DNA of 64,000 nucleotides, taken from positions 124,001 to 188,000 of the forward strand of contig NZ_BBJT01000009.1 in NCBI RefSeq assembly GCF_000739915.1, given 5' to 3'. The notes beneath the pieces were generated by a model. That model did no database searches. It saw only the letters and a list, made by a program, of their open reading frames with translations, and was not told the DNA's origin. The position numbers were made by a program, and so were the translations under genes. This document shows positions 7,758 through 14,889 of this stretch, piece after piece. Positions within the stretch are counted from its first letter, which is position 1, and each line of letters starts with the position of its first letter. This stretch comes from Paenibacillus chitinolyticus NBRC 15660. GTDB lineage: Bacteria; Bacillota; Bacilli; Paenibacillales; NBRC-103111.

Positions 7758-9480
7758 AGGGATAGGAGCTTCATCGGGGATCGCCATGGGTCCCGCTTAC
7801 GTGATCCCCGCCTGGGATTGGGAGTTCCCGGATAAGATGGTGGACGCCACCGATTTGTCGTTTGAATTCGAACGGCTGTATGACGGGATCCGTTCGTCCA
7901 AAGACGAATTGGAACATATAAAACAAGAGATCCGGGACGTCCTGGGCCAGGAGCAGTCGTACATTTTCGACGCTCATCTGGCGATTTTGGAAGATCCCGT
8001 GTTTATGAACGAAATTCAGGGTATCATCAGCCGGCAGTACAAAGCCGCAGAGGTGGCCGTCAAAGAAGTGATCGACAAATTCGTCGAAATGTTCGACGTA
8101 TTGGACGATGACTATATGAAAGAACGGGCCATGGACATTAAAGACGTAGGCAACCGTCTTCTGAAGCATCTGCTGGGCAGCGGGGACGATACTCCGCCGC
8201 CGACGGATCATTCCTACGTACTCGTGGCGAAGGAACTTACCCCTTCCCAACTGGTGCATCTGGACCCGGCCCGCGTGCTGGGCATCGTCACAATGATGGG
8301 CGGACTGACCTCGCACACGTCGATTATGAGCCGCGCGATGGGAATTCCGTTCGTGCTGGGGCTGGAAGGCAAGCTTATCCGGCCTATTCAGAACGGCGAC
8401 TTGATGATTGTGGACGGCGAGGAAGGGATCGTCTACGTGAACCCGGACAGCGGCACCGTGGAGCTGTACGAGTCGCGCAAGACGGATTGGCTCATGCACC
8501 GCGAGCGGCTGCAGGAAATCGCCCACGTCCCGTCCATGACTCAGGACCGCAAGCAGGTCCGGCTGGCGGCGAATATCAGCTCGATCAAAGAAATCGACCA
8601 GGTGCTCAAAAACGGTGCTGTCGGAGTCGGTTTATTCCGCTCGGAATTTCTCTACATGGACCGGGACTCACTGCCGGATGAAGAGGAGCAGACCGAGGTG
8701 TATAAGCAGGCGGCGGTCAAGCTGGACGGCAGGCCGCTCATCATCCGCACGCTGGATATCGGCGGAGACAAGAAGCTGGATTACCTTCCGCTTCAGGTGG
8801 AGGAGAATCCGGCGCTGGGATGCCGGGCTATCCGGATCTCGCTGGATCGCCGCGAACTGTTCAAAACCCAGCTTCGCGCGATTTTGCGGGCCTCGCACTT
8901 TGGTCAAGTAAAGCTGATGTACCCGATGATCTCCTCGCTGGGCGAGCTTAGAGAGGCTAACGCTCTGCTGGCGGAAGCCAAGCAGGAACTGAAAAGCCGG
9001 GGTAAGCCGTTTAACCCCGACATTGAGGTCGGCTTGACGATTGAAGTGCCGGGCGCGGCCCTGATTGCCGACGTTCTGGCCAAAGAAGTTGATTTCTTCA
9101 GCATCGGAACCAACGATCTGATCCAGTTCGTTTTGGCGGTGGACCGGATGAACGACAGCATCGCCCATTTGTACAATCCGTATCATCCCGCCGTAATCCG
9201 GCTGCTGAAGCTGACCATTGATGCGGCCAAGGCGGCCGGTATACCCGTTGCCGTATGCGGGGAGTTCGCCGGAGATATCCGCGCGCTGCCTCTTTGGCTG
9301 GGGCTGGGCATCGAGGAGCTGAGCATGTCCGTCCAGCTTATTCTTCCGATCAAGCATCGTCTGCTGACGAGCAATCACGCCGAGTGCGAACGCCTGCTTC
9401 AGGAAGTCCTGCAGTGCGGCACCAGCGAAGAGATCGAGCAGGTGCTCCGGCAGGCGGATTCCAGGTCGAGCGCTTCTTAA
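7750..9480 (+). CDS. ptsI: PTS Enzyme I (PEP-protein phosphotransferase)
   Basis: A 576-residue Enzyme I, which takes phosphate from PEP and passes it to HPr. The phosphohistidine is His189 in GGLTSHTSIMS, at the same number as in Bacillus subtilis Enzyme I. The C-terminal PEP-binding barrel has ALGCRAIR, GTNDLIQF and the catalytic Cys of VAVCGEFAGD. It is translationally coupled to the EIICBA gene (start overlaps stop, GGAGGGA site inside the upstream gene). No ptsH lies beside it, so HPr must come from another locus. It may be a second Enzyme I dedicated to this transporter or the main one. Confidence 0.93.
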   Translation: MFKGIGASSGIAMGPAYVIPAWDWEFPDKMVDATDLSFEFERLYDGIRSSKDELEHIKQEIRDVLGQEQSYIFDAHLAILEDPVFMNEIQGIISRQYKAAEVAVKEVIDKFVEMFDVLDDDYMKERAMDIKDVGNRLLKHLLGSGDDTPPPTDHSYVLVAKELTPSQLVHLDPARVLGIVTMMGGLTSHTSIMSRAMGIPFVLGLEGKLIRPIQNGDLMIVDGEEGIVYVNPDSGTVELYESRKTDWLMHRERLQEIAHVPSMTQDRKQVRLAANISSIKEIDQVLKNGAVGVGLFRSEFLYMDRDSLPDEEEQTEVYKQAAVKLDGRPLIIRTLDIGGDKKLDYLPLQVEENPALGCRAIRISLDRRELFKTQLRAILRASHFGQVKLMYPMISSLGELREANALLAEAKQELKSRGKPFNPDIEVGLTIEVPGAALIADVLAKEVDFFSIGTNDLIQFVLAVDRMNDSIAHLYNPYHPAVIRLLKLTIDAAKAAGIPVAVCGEFAGDIRALPLWLGLGIEELSMSVQLILPIKHRLLTSNHAECERLLQEVLQCGTSEEIEQVLRQADSRSSAS

Positions 9481-9511
9481 CCTATTCTCACTAAACCAGG
9501 AGGGATTTACT

Positions 9512-10057
9512 ATGACCGTACAGGATTTGAAAGGCCAGCGCATACTGGCGTTTGTCGATGAGGAATTCGAGGATCTGGAAATGTGGTACCCCGTTCTTCG
9601 TTTGCGGGAAGCGGGAGCAGTCGTCGATATCGCAGGGCCCAAAGCCCGCGAAATTTATCACGGCAAATACGGCGTGCCGATTACGACGGATGTCGCCTTC
9701 GGAGACGTAAGCGCGGCCGATTATGACGGGCTGTACGTGCCTGGCGGCTGGGCGCCCGATAAACTGCGCAGATATGCCGACGTTCTGCGGTTTACCCGCG
9801 AAATTCATGAGGCGCAAAAACCGATTGCGCAGATTTGTCACGCGGGCTGGGTTTTGATTTCGGCCAAAATCGTGGAAGGCTATACGATGACCTCTACACC
9901 GGGCATCCGGGACGATCTTGAAAACGCCGGAGCGATCTGGGTGGACGAGGAAGCCGTGGTCGACCGCAATATCGTTTCGGGGCGGCGTCCTCCGGACCTG
10001 CCCGCTTTTATGAAAGCTTTTATCGAGGTATTGATTCAGAAAAAGGCCACAAATTAA
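9512..10057 (+). CDS. DJ-1/PfpI family protein
   Basis: A 181-residue DJ-1/PfpI-fold protein. The nucleophile elbow is AQICHAGWVL (Cys at about residue 109 followed by His), and the conserved Glu occurs early in DEEFEDLEMW. Relatives include YraA/YhbO-type stress proteins, often annotated as general-stress proteases or deglycases; the reaction is not settled. Starts after AGGAGGG, 31 bases beyond the Enzyme I stop, so it may be read through from the PTS operon. No terminator is seen in between. Confidence 0.85.
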   Translation: MTVQDLKGQRILAFVDEEFEDLEMWYPVLRLREAGAVVDIAGPKAREIYHGKYGVPITTDVAFGDVSAADYDGLYVPGGWAPDKLRRYADVLRFTREIHEAQKPIAQICHAGWVLISAKIVEGYTMTSTPGIRDDLENAGAIWVDEEAVVDRNIVSGRRPPDLPAFMKAFIEVLIQKKATN

Positions 10058-10222
10058 CGGTAGGCACAGAGATAACGCTGCCTTCAAAAATAAATGAAAT
10101 TTTCAAAAAAAAGGGAATATGTGACAGGCCTTGAAAAGCAGGAATATCATTCACCCGGATAGAAGTAGCTAAGTAAGACGAAGACAGCAAGTTTCAATCG
10201 GCTGCTAGAGGAGTGAGTGATT

Positions 10223-10672
10223 ATGATGCAAAAAGGGTACTGCTGCGGACAACCGATTCATTTATGCTTGAGAACCGTCGTGTTTAAACAAAAGGTAGAG
10301 ATTGAAAACGTACCCATCTACTCATGTGAAGCATGCGGCAAAAGCGTTGTTTATTCGAGCGTAAAACCTAAAGTTACGGAATTGATCGATACGCTCGGCC
10401 CGAAACCGGAAAAGCAGATCCTGCGGTTCGAAGACGTGTCCGAAATCGCCTGCCTCATTGTCCGGCTCGCTTGTTCCTCCGAGGATGGGTACGGATTTAA
10501 GCAGGCCGTTGAGGAAAGAGTCAATGAATTGCTGGATCTGCTGCTTCTGGCTACCTCTGTCGGGGATATGGGCTGGGCGGGGGAGATCCGCAGCAGGCTG
10601 GCTCAAATCAGCGAGCATATGCTGTCGGACGACCGGCTGCAGGAAGCTTTTGCGGATAGGACTTGCGGCTGA
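10223..10672 (+). CDS. small zinc-ribbon protein, unknown role
   Basis: A 149-residue protein with an N-terminal zinc-ribbon-like part: CCGQ at about residues 7-10 and CEACGK at about 36-41, giving two CxxC-like knuckles in a beta-rich stretch, reminiscent of YgiT-type antitoxin zinc fingers. The rest is a charged helical region (about 75-145) with GFKQAVEERVNELLDLLLLA. No HTH is evident and no toxin gene adjoins it, so a toxin-antitoxin role is not supported. I prefer the ATG at 10223 (AGAGGAG nine bases upstream) over the GTG six bases earlier. It stands alone upstream of ccpA. Confidence 0.65.
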   Translation: MMQKGYCCGQPIHLCLRTVVFKQKVEIENVPIYSCEACGKSVVYSSVKPKVTELIDTLGPKPEKQILRFEDVSEIACLIVRLACSSEDGYGFKQAVEERVNELLDLLLLATSVGDMGWAGEIRSRLAQISEHMLSDDRLQEAFADRTCG

Positions 10673-10742
10673 TTGCAGGCAGTGACCTTCCTTACATCCC
10701 CATCCGCCGGATGCGCTTGGATAGGATTGCGGTTGATTACTT

Positions 10743-10817
10743 AGCCAACTTGAACGATGAGGCTTCCCGCGAAAGCGGGTATGAACATCGTTGAGTTGGC
10801 TTTCATGCGTATTTTTT
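10743..10817 (+). terminator. compound stem-loop, probable terminator
   Basis: AGCCAACT (10743-10750) pairs with AGTTGGCT (10794-10801), with an adjoining AACGATG/CATCGTT helix and an inner hairpin CCCGC-GAAA-GCGGG. A run TATTTTTT follows at 10810-10817, a little far from the stem base. It separates the zinc-ribbon gene from ccpA and could also be a small structured RNA. Confidence 0.55.
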
Positions 10818-10831
10818 GCTACTATTAGGTG

Positions 10832-10845
10832 TGAAAGTGTTTTAA
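10832..10845 (+). promoter_or_regulatory. possible weak cre (CcpA operator)
   Basis: TGAAAGTGTTTTAA matches the cre consensus TGAAANCGNTTNCA at all but two fixed positions (C to T, C to A). It lies immediately upstream of the -35 box of ccpA, where CcpA binding could give autoregulation. Weak on sequence alone. Confidence 0.25.
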
Positions 10846-10874
10846 TTGCGAAAAGGGAAATAATGTCGTATGAT
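10846..10874 (+). promoter_or_regulatory. sigma-A promoter of ccpA
   Basis: TTGCGA (10846-10851) and TATGAT (10869-10874) are separated by 17 bases, placing transcription start near 10881, about 47 bases before the chosen start codon. Confidence 0.7.
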
Positions 10875-10927
10875 AGTCTGTAATATGGCAAGGACGACGA
10901 ATATTTGAATAAATGGAGAGAGTGACC

Positions 10928-11932
10928 GTGACCGTTACTATTTATGACGTAGCAAGAGAAGCAGGAGTATCGATGGCCACGGTTTCGCGTGTCGTCAACA
11001 ATAACCCGAACGTGAAGCCGCAGACAAGGAAGAAAGTATTCGAAGCAATCGAACGGCTCGGTTATCGCCCCAATGCTGTTGCCCGGGGTCTTGCATCGAA
11101 GAAAACAACGACAGTCGGCGTGGTTATCCCTGATATTTCAAACTCGATTTTTGCGGAAGTGGCGCGTGGAATCGAAGACATTGCGAACATGTATCATTAC
11201 AATATTATTTTGAGCAACGCCGACAAGAAGAAAGAGAAAGAAATCCGCGTCATCAACACGCTGCTGGAGAAGCAGGTGGACGGGCTTCTCTTTATGGGCG
11301 GCGTCGTGACGGAAGATCATATCAATGCGTTCCGGACTTCTTCCGTTCCGGTTGTGCTCTGCGGTACGGCCGACGAGCAGAACGTAATGCCGTCCGTCGA
11401 TATCGATCACGAGAAAGCGGCTTACGATGCCGTGCAGCTTCTGATCGAGAGCGGCCACCGTACGATCGCCATGATCTCCGGACCTCTTCAAGATCCGGCT
11501 AACGGCTTTGCGCGCTACCAGGGCTACAAGAAGGCGCTGGAGCATGCAGGCATCGAAGTGAACGAAGATTACGTAAGACTGGGCAATTACCGGTATGAAT
11601 CGGGAATCGATGCGACGGATTATTTCCTGAAGCTGCCGACGCGCCCGACCGCTATTTTCTCGGCGACGGACGAAATGGCGATCGGCGCCATTCACAAAAT
11701 TCAGGACGAAGGGCTTTCCGTACCGAAGGATATTTCCGTGATGAGTATCGATAATATCCGGATGGCTTCTATGGTGCGTCCTCAATTAACGACGGTGGCG
11801 CAGCCTATGTACGATATCGGCGCGGTGTCCATGCGTCTACTTACGAAATTGATGAACAAGGAAACGATGGAACTTACTCAAGTCGTTCTCCCGCATGAAA
11901 TCATTAAGCGCAGCTCAGTGGCTCCTCGTTGA
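10928..11932 (+). CDS. ccpA: catabolite control protein A
   Basis: A 334-residue LacI-family regulator, the same length as Bacillus subtilis CcpA. The N-terminal HTH ([20 protein letters not shown] region) and hinge helix [13 protein letters not shown] are near-identical to CcpA, and the C-terminal core keeps the HPr-Ser46-P/Crh contact region. Bound to HPr-Ser-P it represses or activates carbon genes at cre sites. I chose GTG at 10928, which gives MTVTIYDV and has GGAGAG seven bases upstream; the ATG at 10913 lies within that ribosome site. It has its own promoter and a candidate target, acsA, 4 kb away. Confidence 0.94.
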   Translation: MTVTIYDVAREAGVSMATVSRVVNNNPNVKPQTRKKVFEAIERLGYRPNAVARGLASKKTTTVGVVIPDISNSIFAEVARGIEDIANMYHYNIILSNADKKKEKEIRVINTLLEKQVDGLLFMGGVVTEDHINAFRTSSVPVVLCGTADEQNVMPSVDIDHEKAAYDAVQLLIESGHRTIAMISGPLQDPANGFARYQGYKKALEHAGIEVNEDYVRLGNYRYESGIDATDYFLKLPTRPTAIFSATDEMAIGAIHKIQDEGLSVPKDISVMSIDNIRMASMVRPQLTTVAQPMYDIGAVSMRLLTKLMNKETMELTQVVLPHEIIKRSSVAPR

Positions 11933-11971
11933 GCCGCTTTTTGTTGAGCGGAAAGTAGAGGCTACATTAGG

Positions 11972-12670
11972 ATGATAAATAAAATCGGTCTGATCGGCGC
12001 CATGAATGAAGAAATCGAACTGCTTGTCGGCGGGATGAGCGGCGTAACCGAAACGAACAAAGCCGGCATTACATACAGGGAAGGCCAGTTTGAAGGCAAA
12101 TCCGTTGTGGTTTGTAAATCGGGAGTAGGCAAGGTGAACGCCGCCGTCTGCACGCAGATTCTGATTGACAGCTTCGGTGTTGATGCCGTGCTGTTTACAG
12201 GCGTTGCCGGAGCGCTGGATCCGGAGCTGAATATTGGCGATATCGTCATCTCCACAACCTGCATGCAGCATGACATGGATGTGACGCCCCTTGGCTTCCC
12301 GCGCGGAGTCATTCCTTACGAGGAAGTCTCGGTCTTCAAGGCGGACCCTCAGCTGGTGAAATTGGCGGATGAGGCAAGCCGGGAGCTGTTCCAGGGAAGA
12401 ACGAAGCAAGGACTCGTCCTGTCCGGGGACCAATTCGTCGCTTCGCGCGACAAAGTGGCGGAGCTTCACCAGGAGCTCGGCGGGACCTGCACGGAGATGG
12501 AAGGTGCGGCCGTGGCGCAGGTTTGTTCCATGAACAAAGTTCCGTTCGTCGTGATCCGGTCCATGTCCGATAAAGCGGACGGCTCGGCGCACGTTAATTT
12601 CGCGGAATTTACCAAGCAGGCTTCCGAAAATTCGCACCGGATCATTGAACATATGGTGCGTTCGTTATAA
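11972..12670 (+). CDS. mtnN: 5'-methylthioadenosine/S-adenosylhomocysteine nucleosidase
   Basis: A 232-residue MTA/SAH nucleosidase (Pfs), which cleaves adenine from MTA and SAH in methyl-cycle recycling and makes S-ribosylhomocysteine. Family landmarks are GLIGAMNEEIE at the N-terminus (Glu12 region), TGVAGALDP at about 74-82, and EMEGAAVAQV with SDKAD near residues 174-202, the latter holding the catalytic Asp. It starts 40 bases after the ccpA stop and ends at a strong terminator, so it may share the ccpA transcript. Confidence 0.95.
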   Translation: MINKIGLIGAMNEEIELLVGGMSGVTETNKAGITYREGQFEGKSVVVCKSGVGKVNAAVCTQILIDSFGVDAVLFTGVAGALDPELNIGDIVISTTCMQHDMDVTPLGFPRGVIPYEEVSVFKADPQLVKLADEASRELFQGRTKQGLVLSGDQFVASRDKVAELHQELGGTCTEMEGAAVAQVCSMNKVPFVVIRSMSDKADGSAHVNFAEFTKQASENSHRIIEHMVRSL

Positions 12671-12691
12671 TGGACGGATAGGCATATGAAG

Positions 12692-12727
12692 AAGGCTGGC
12701 CGGTTTTAAACCGGTCAGCCTTTTTTG
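12692..12727 (+). terminator. terminator after mtnN
   Basis: AAGGCTG...CCGGTT pairs with AACCGG...CAGCCTT, followed by TTTTTTGTT. Confidence 0.88.
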
Positions 12728-12806
12728 TTCCAACGGATTTGAAAGAAATTTCGTCTGGCATGCACGCAGCAGTGGAGATATCACCCATGTACGGAAGCAA
12801 ACTGAA

Positions 12807-12866
12807 TTAAAAAACCGCGGGGATCGCGCTCACTTTAAATAAAGCAGAGCGATCTCCACGGTTTTC
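12807..12866 (-). terminator. terminator of the acuAC operon overlapping the acuC stop
   Basis: AAAACCG.GG.GATCG at about 12811-12828 pairs with CGATCTCC.CGGTTTT at about 12849-12866, with the acuC stop codon in the loop. Read on the minus strand the stem is followed by a run of T residues. Confidence 0.7.
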
Positions 12867-14008
12867 TTGTTTTTCTCGGTAATGATTTCCCTGCGCGGGA
12901 TCGGTTCCCAATCCGCCACGTCATCTAGCCAAGTGGCCGGTAGCCTGACGGGGCTTCCGGGCTGCTGCTCGGCAACCCACGCCGCCGGCAGGGGAAGGAG
13001 TGGATTGCTCTCCAGCTCCTGTAGCAGCGGGTGCCCGGTCATGACCAGCCAGACCAGGCTCCAGGCACGCGGAACGACCCTGTAGATGTCGTAGCCTCCG
13101 CCGCCGAGCGCAACCCAGCGGCCGTCACACCACTTGTCGGCCAGCTCGCGGATTAGCTCGGGCATTCTTTTGTAGATCCGCATGGAACAGTGTACATGGG
13201 CCAGCGGATCAAGGGCATGCGCGTCGCAGCCGTGCTGAGACACGATGATATCGGGCTTGAAACGCTCAATCAGCGGCACCAGAACCGCTTCAAAGCTTTC
13301 AAGCCAGGAGTCGTCTTCGGTGTACGGCTCCACCGGAACATTCACGCAGGTGCCGAACGCTTCGCCCTCGCCCCGCTCCGTCACATCTCCCGTCCCGGGA
13401 AATAAATATTTCCCGGTTTCGTGGATGGAGAACGTGCATACGCGCGGATCGGTGTAAAAGCTCCATTGAACGCCGTCGCCATGGTGGACATCCGTGTCGA
13501 TGTACAGAACCCTCGCGTTGTAATGCTCGGTAAGATGGGCAATGGCGGCGGAAGCGTCGTTATAGACGCAGAAGCCGGCTCCCTTGCTCTGCAGAGCGTG
13601 GTGCAGGCCGCCGCCCAGATGGAACGCCCGCTTCGCTCTGCCTGACATTACGGTATCGGCAGCCGTTATGGAACCGCCGACTATCATCGAGGTGACGTCA
13701 TGCATCCAGGCGAAATAGGGCGTTTCCTCCGTGTCCAATCCGTACTTGGCCGCGCTGTTCACCCAATCAAGCGAAGGGGAGAGTTCGCTAAGCGCTTTCA
13801 CGGCATCGATATAAGCGGGTTGATGGACGCGGAGAAGCTCGTCATCCGTGGCTACGCGGGGAGTGACGATTTCGGAGTCGTTCAGAGCTCCGGCCTTTCT
13901 GAGTAGGTCAATCGTGAGCAGCAGTCTTTTCGGATTAAAAGGATGTTCCTCGTTGAACTTGTAGGTCGCTTCATGCTCGTTAAATACAAAAACCGATTCG
14001 TTCTTCAT
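12830..14008 (-). CDS. acuC: acetoin utilization protein AcuC, histone-deacetylase fold
   Basis: A 392-residue class I HDAC-fold protein. The zinc/active-site pattern is present: HLGGGLHHA at about 131-139, DTDVHHGDGV at about 171-180 (Asp and His ligands), SQHGCDAH and GGGGYD. In Bacillus AcuC removes the acetyl group from AcsA, restoring its activity. The start has GGGAGG 11 bases upstream, and acuA lies 36 bases before it, so the two form an operon divergent from acsA. The acuB (CBS/ACT) gene found between them in Bacillus is absent here. Confidence 0.93.
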   Translation of the reverse strand: MKNESVFVFNEHEATYKFNEEHPFNPKRLLLTIDLLRKAGALNDSEIVTPRVATDDELLRVHQPAYIDAVKALSELSPSLDWVNSAAKYGLDTEETPYFAWMHDVTSMIVGGSITAADTVMSGRAKRAFHLGGGLHHALQSKGAGFCVYNDASAAIAHLTEHYNARVLYIDTDVHHGDGVQWSFYTDPRVCTFSIHETGKYLFPGTGDVTERGEGEAFGTCVNVPVEPYTEDDSWLESFEAVLVPLIERFKPDIIVSQHGCDAHALDPLAHVHCSMRIYKRMPELIRELADKWCDGRWVALGGGGYDIYRVVPRAWSLVWLVMTGHPLLQELESNPLLPLPAAWVAEQQPGSPVRLPATWLDDVADWEPIPRREIITEKNKKTVEIALLYLK

Positions 14009-14044
14009 CTCGAGCTGTTCCTCCCGTAATCCAGGAAATGGTTC

Positions 14045-14683
14045 TTAATACATGAACCGTTGTTGAAAGCGGATGCGGTCGAACTGCTCGACGGAAGCCA
14101 GTGGAACTTTGCTTCCGATGCGAACCATCAGGCAGTTGGCCGGGTGCGAACATATTTCCGGATCGTCGGTGGCAAACCACACCATATCTACGCATTTCAT
14201 CAGGTTTTCCATCATTTTGCGGTAATCCCACACACTGAGCCCGCTGCTTTCCAGGTCCCAATGCCAATAATATTCGGTCGTGAACGTAATGACGTTCTCC
14301 AACTGTCCGTCCGTAAAGGCGAGCCGGATCATCTTTTTGCCGAGTCCGAGATCCCGGTAGCTGTTGGCGACTTCGATCGCCCCGAGTTCAATCAAGTCAG
14401 GCATATTGCCTTGTGACCAGCGTTCGATTTCATCGGGATAATGGAAGGTGACATAGCCTACAATCCAGTCCCCGGTACGGGCGATAATAATGCGGCCCTC
14501 GGGCAGCTCCGCGATTTCGATCAGGGCTTCATGCTGGTCTTTCGGCTTGCGGAAAGCATCCAGATCGGCATGCATCTGAAGGCCGCGCAGGTGATCGGGG
14601 GATACGGGACCCTCCACGGTGATCTCCGCATCCAGGCCAGGCGGCAAGAAAGAGTGCGAATGATAAATTTTTTTATGGTCCAT
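14045..14683 (-). CDS. acuA: AcsA N-acetyltransferase AcuA
   Basis: A 212-residue GNAT protein matching AcuA, which acetylates a C-terminal lysine of acetyl-CoA synthetase and switches it off. The acetyl-CoA-binding turn reads RDLGLGKKMI at about residues 110-119; flanking text EGPVSPDHLRGL and GAIEVANSYR is typical of AcuA. Starts after AAGGAG with ten-base spacing. It is first in the acuA-acuC operon and divergent from its target gene acsA. Confidence 0.93.
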   Translation of the reverse strand: MDHKKIYHSHSFLPPGLDAEITVEGPVSPDHLRGLQMHADLDAFRKPKDQHEALIEIAELPEGRIIIARTGDWIVGYVTFHYPDEIERWSQGNMPDLIELGAIEVANSYRDLGLGKKMIRLAFTDGQLENVITFTTEYYWHWDLESSGLSVWDYRKMMENLMKCVDMVWFATDDPEICSHPANCLMVRIGSKVPLASVEQFDRIRFQQRFMY

Positions 14684-14736
14684 GAGAGGGAGTCTCCTTA
14701 AAAGCGGCGTCGGTAACGCAGTTCTCTCTATACTCT

Positions 14737-14765
14737 CTTATATCACATTTTTCGGCAAATTGAAA
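14737..14765 (-). promoter_or_regulatory. promoter of acuA-acuC
   Basis: On the minus strand TTTCAA (14760-14765) and TATAAG (14737-14742) are 17 bases apart, with a TG extension before the -10 box. Transcription start would be about 40-50 bases before the acuA ATG. Confidence 0.55.
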
Positions 14766-14770
14766 AGCAA

Positions 14771-14799
14771 TAGGCAAACATAACCTGCTGTGATATAAT
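14771..14799 (+). promoter_or_regulatory. promoter of acsA
   Basis: TATAAT at 14794-14799 preceded by TGA gives a perfect extended -10; a weak -35 TAGGCA (4 of 6) lies 17 bases upstream at 14771-14776. The start point would be near 14806, leaving an approximately 80-base leader that contains the cre-like box. Confidence 0.65.
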
Positions 14800-14854
14800 A
14801 TACATGGTGAAAAGTGCGCTTTTCTTCCTGTCAGGCACAAAGCATTCAAAAAAG

Positions 14855-14871
14855 ATTGAAAGCGTTTCAAT
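14855..14871. promoter_or_regulatory. cre-like CcpA operator in the acsA leader
   Basis: ATTGAAAGCGTTTCAAT is a 7-3-7 palindrome whose core agrees with the cre consensus TGAAANCGNTTNCA at all but one fixed position. It sits downstream of the predicted start point and 18 bases before the acsA ATG, a placement that would block elongation when CcpA is bound. acsA is a known CcpA target in Bacillus. Confidence 0.75.
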
Positions 14872-14889
14872 TGTCGGGAGGTAGGAGAA

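Noticed and set aside
10217-10672. YgiT-type antitoxin of a toxin-antitoxin pair
   Set aside because: No HTH domain and no small toxin gene next to it.
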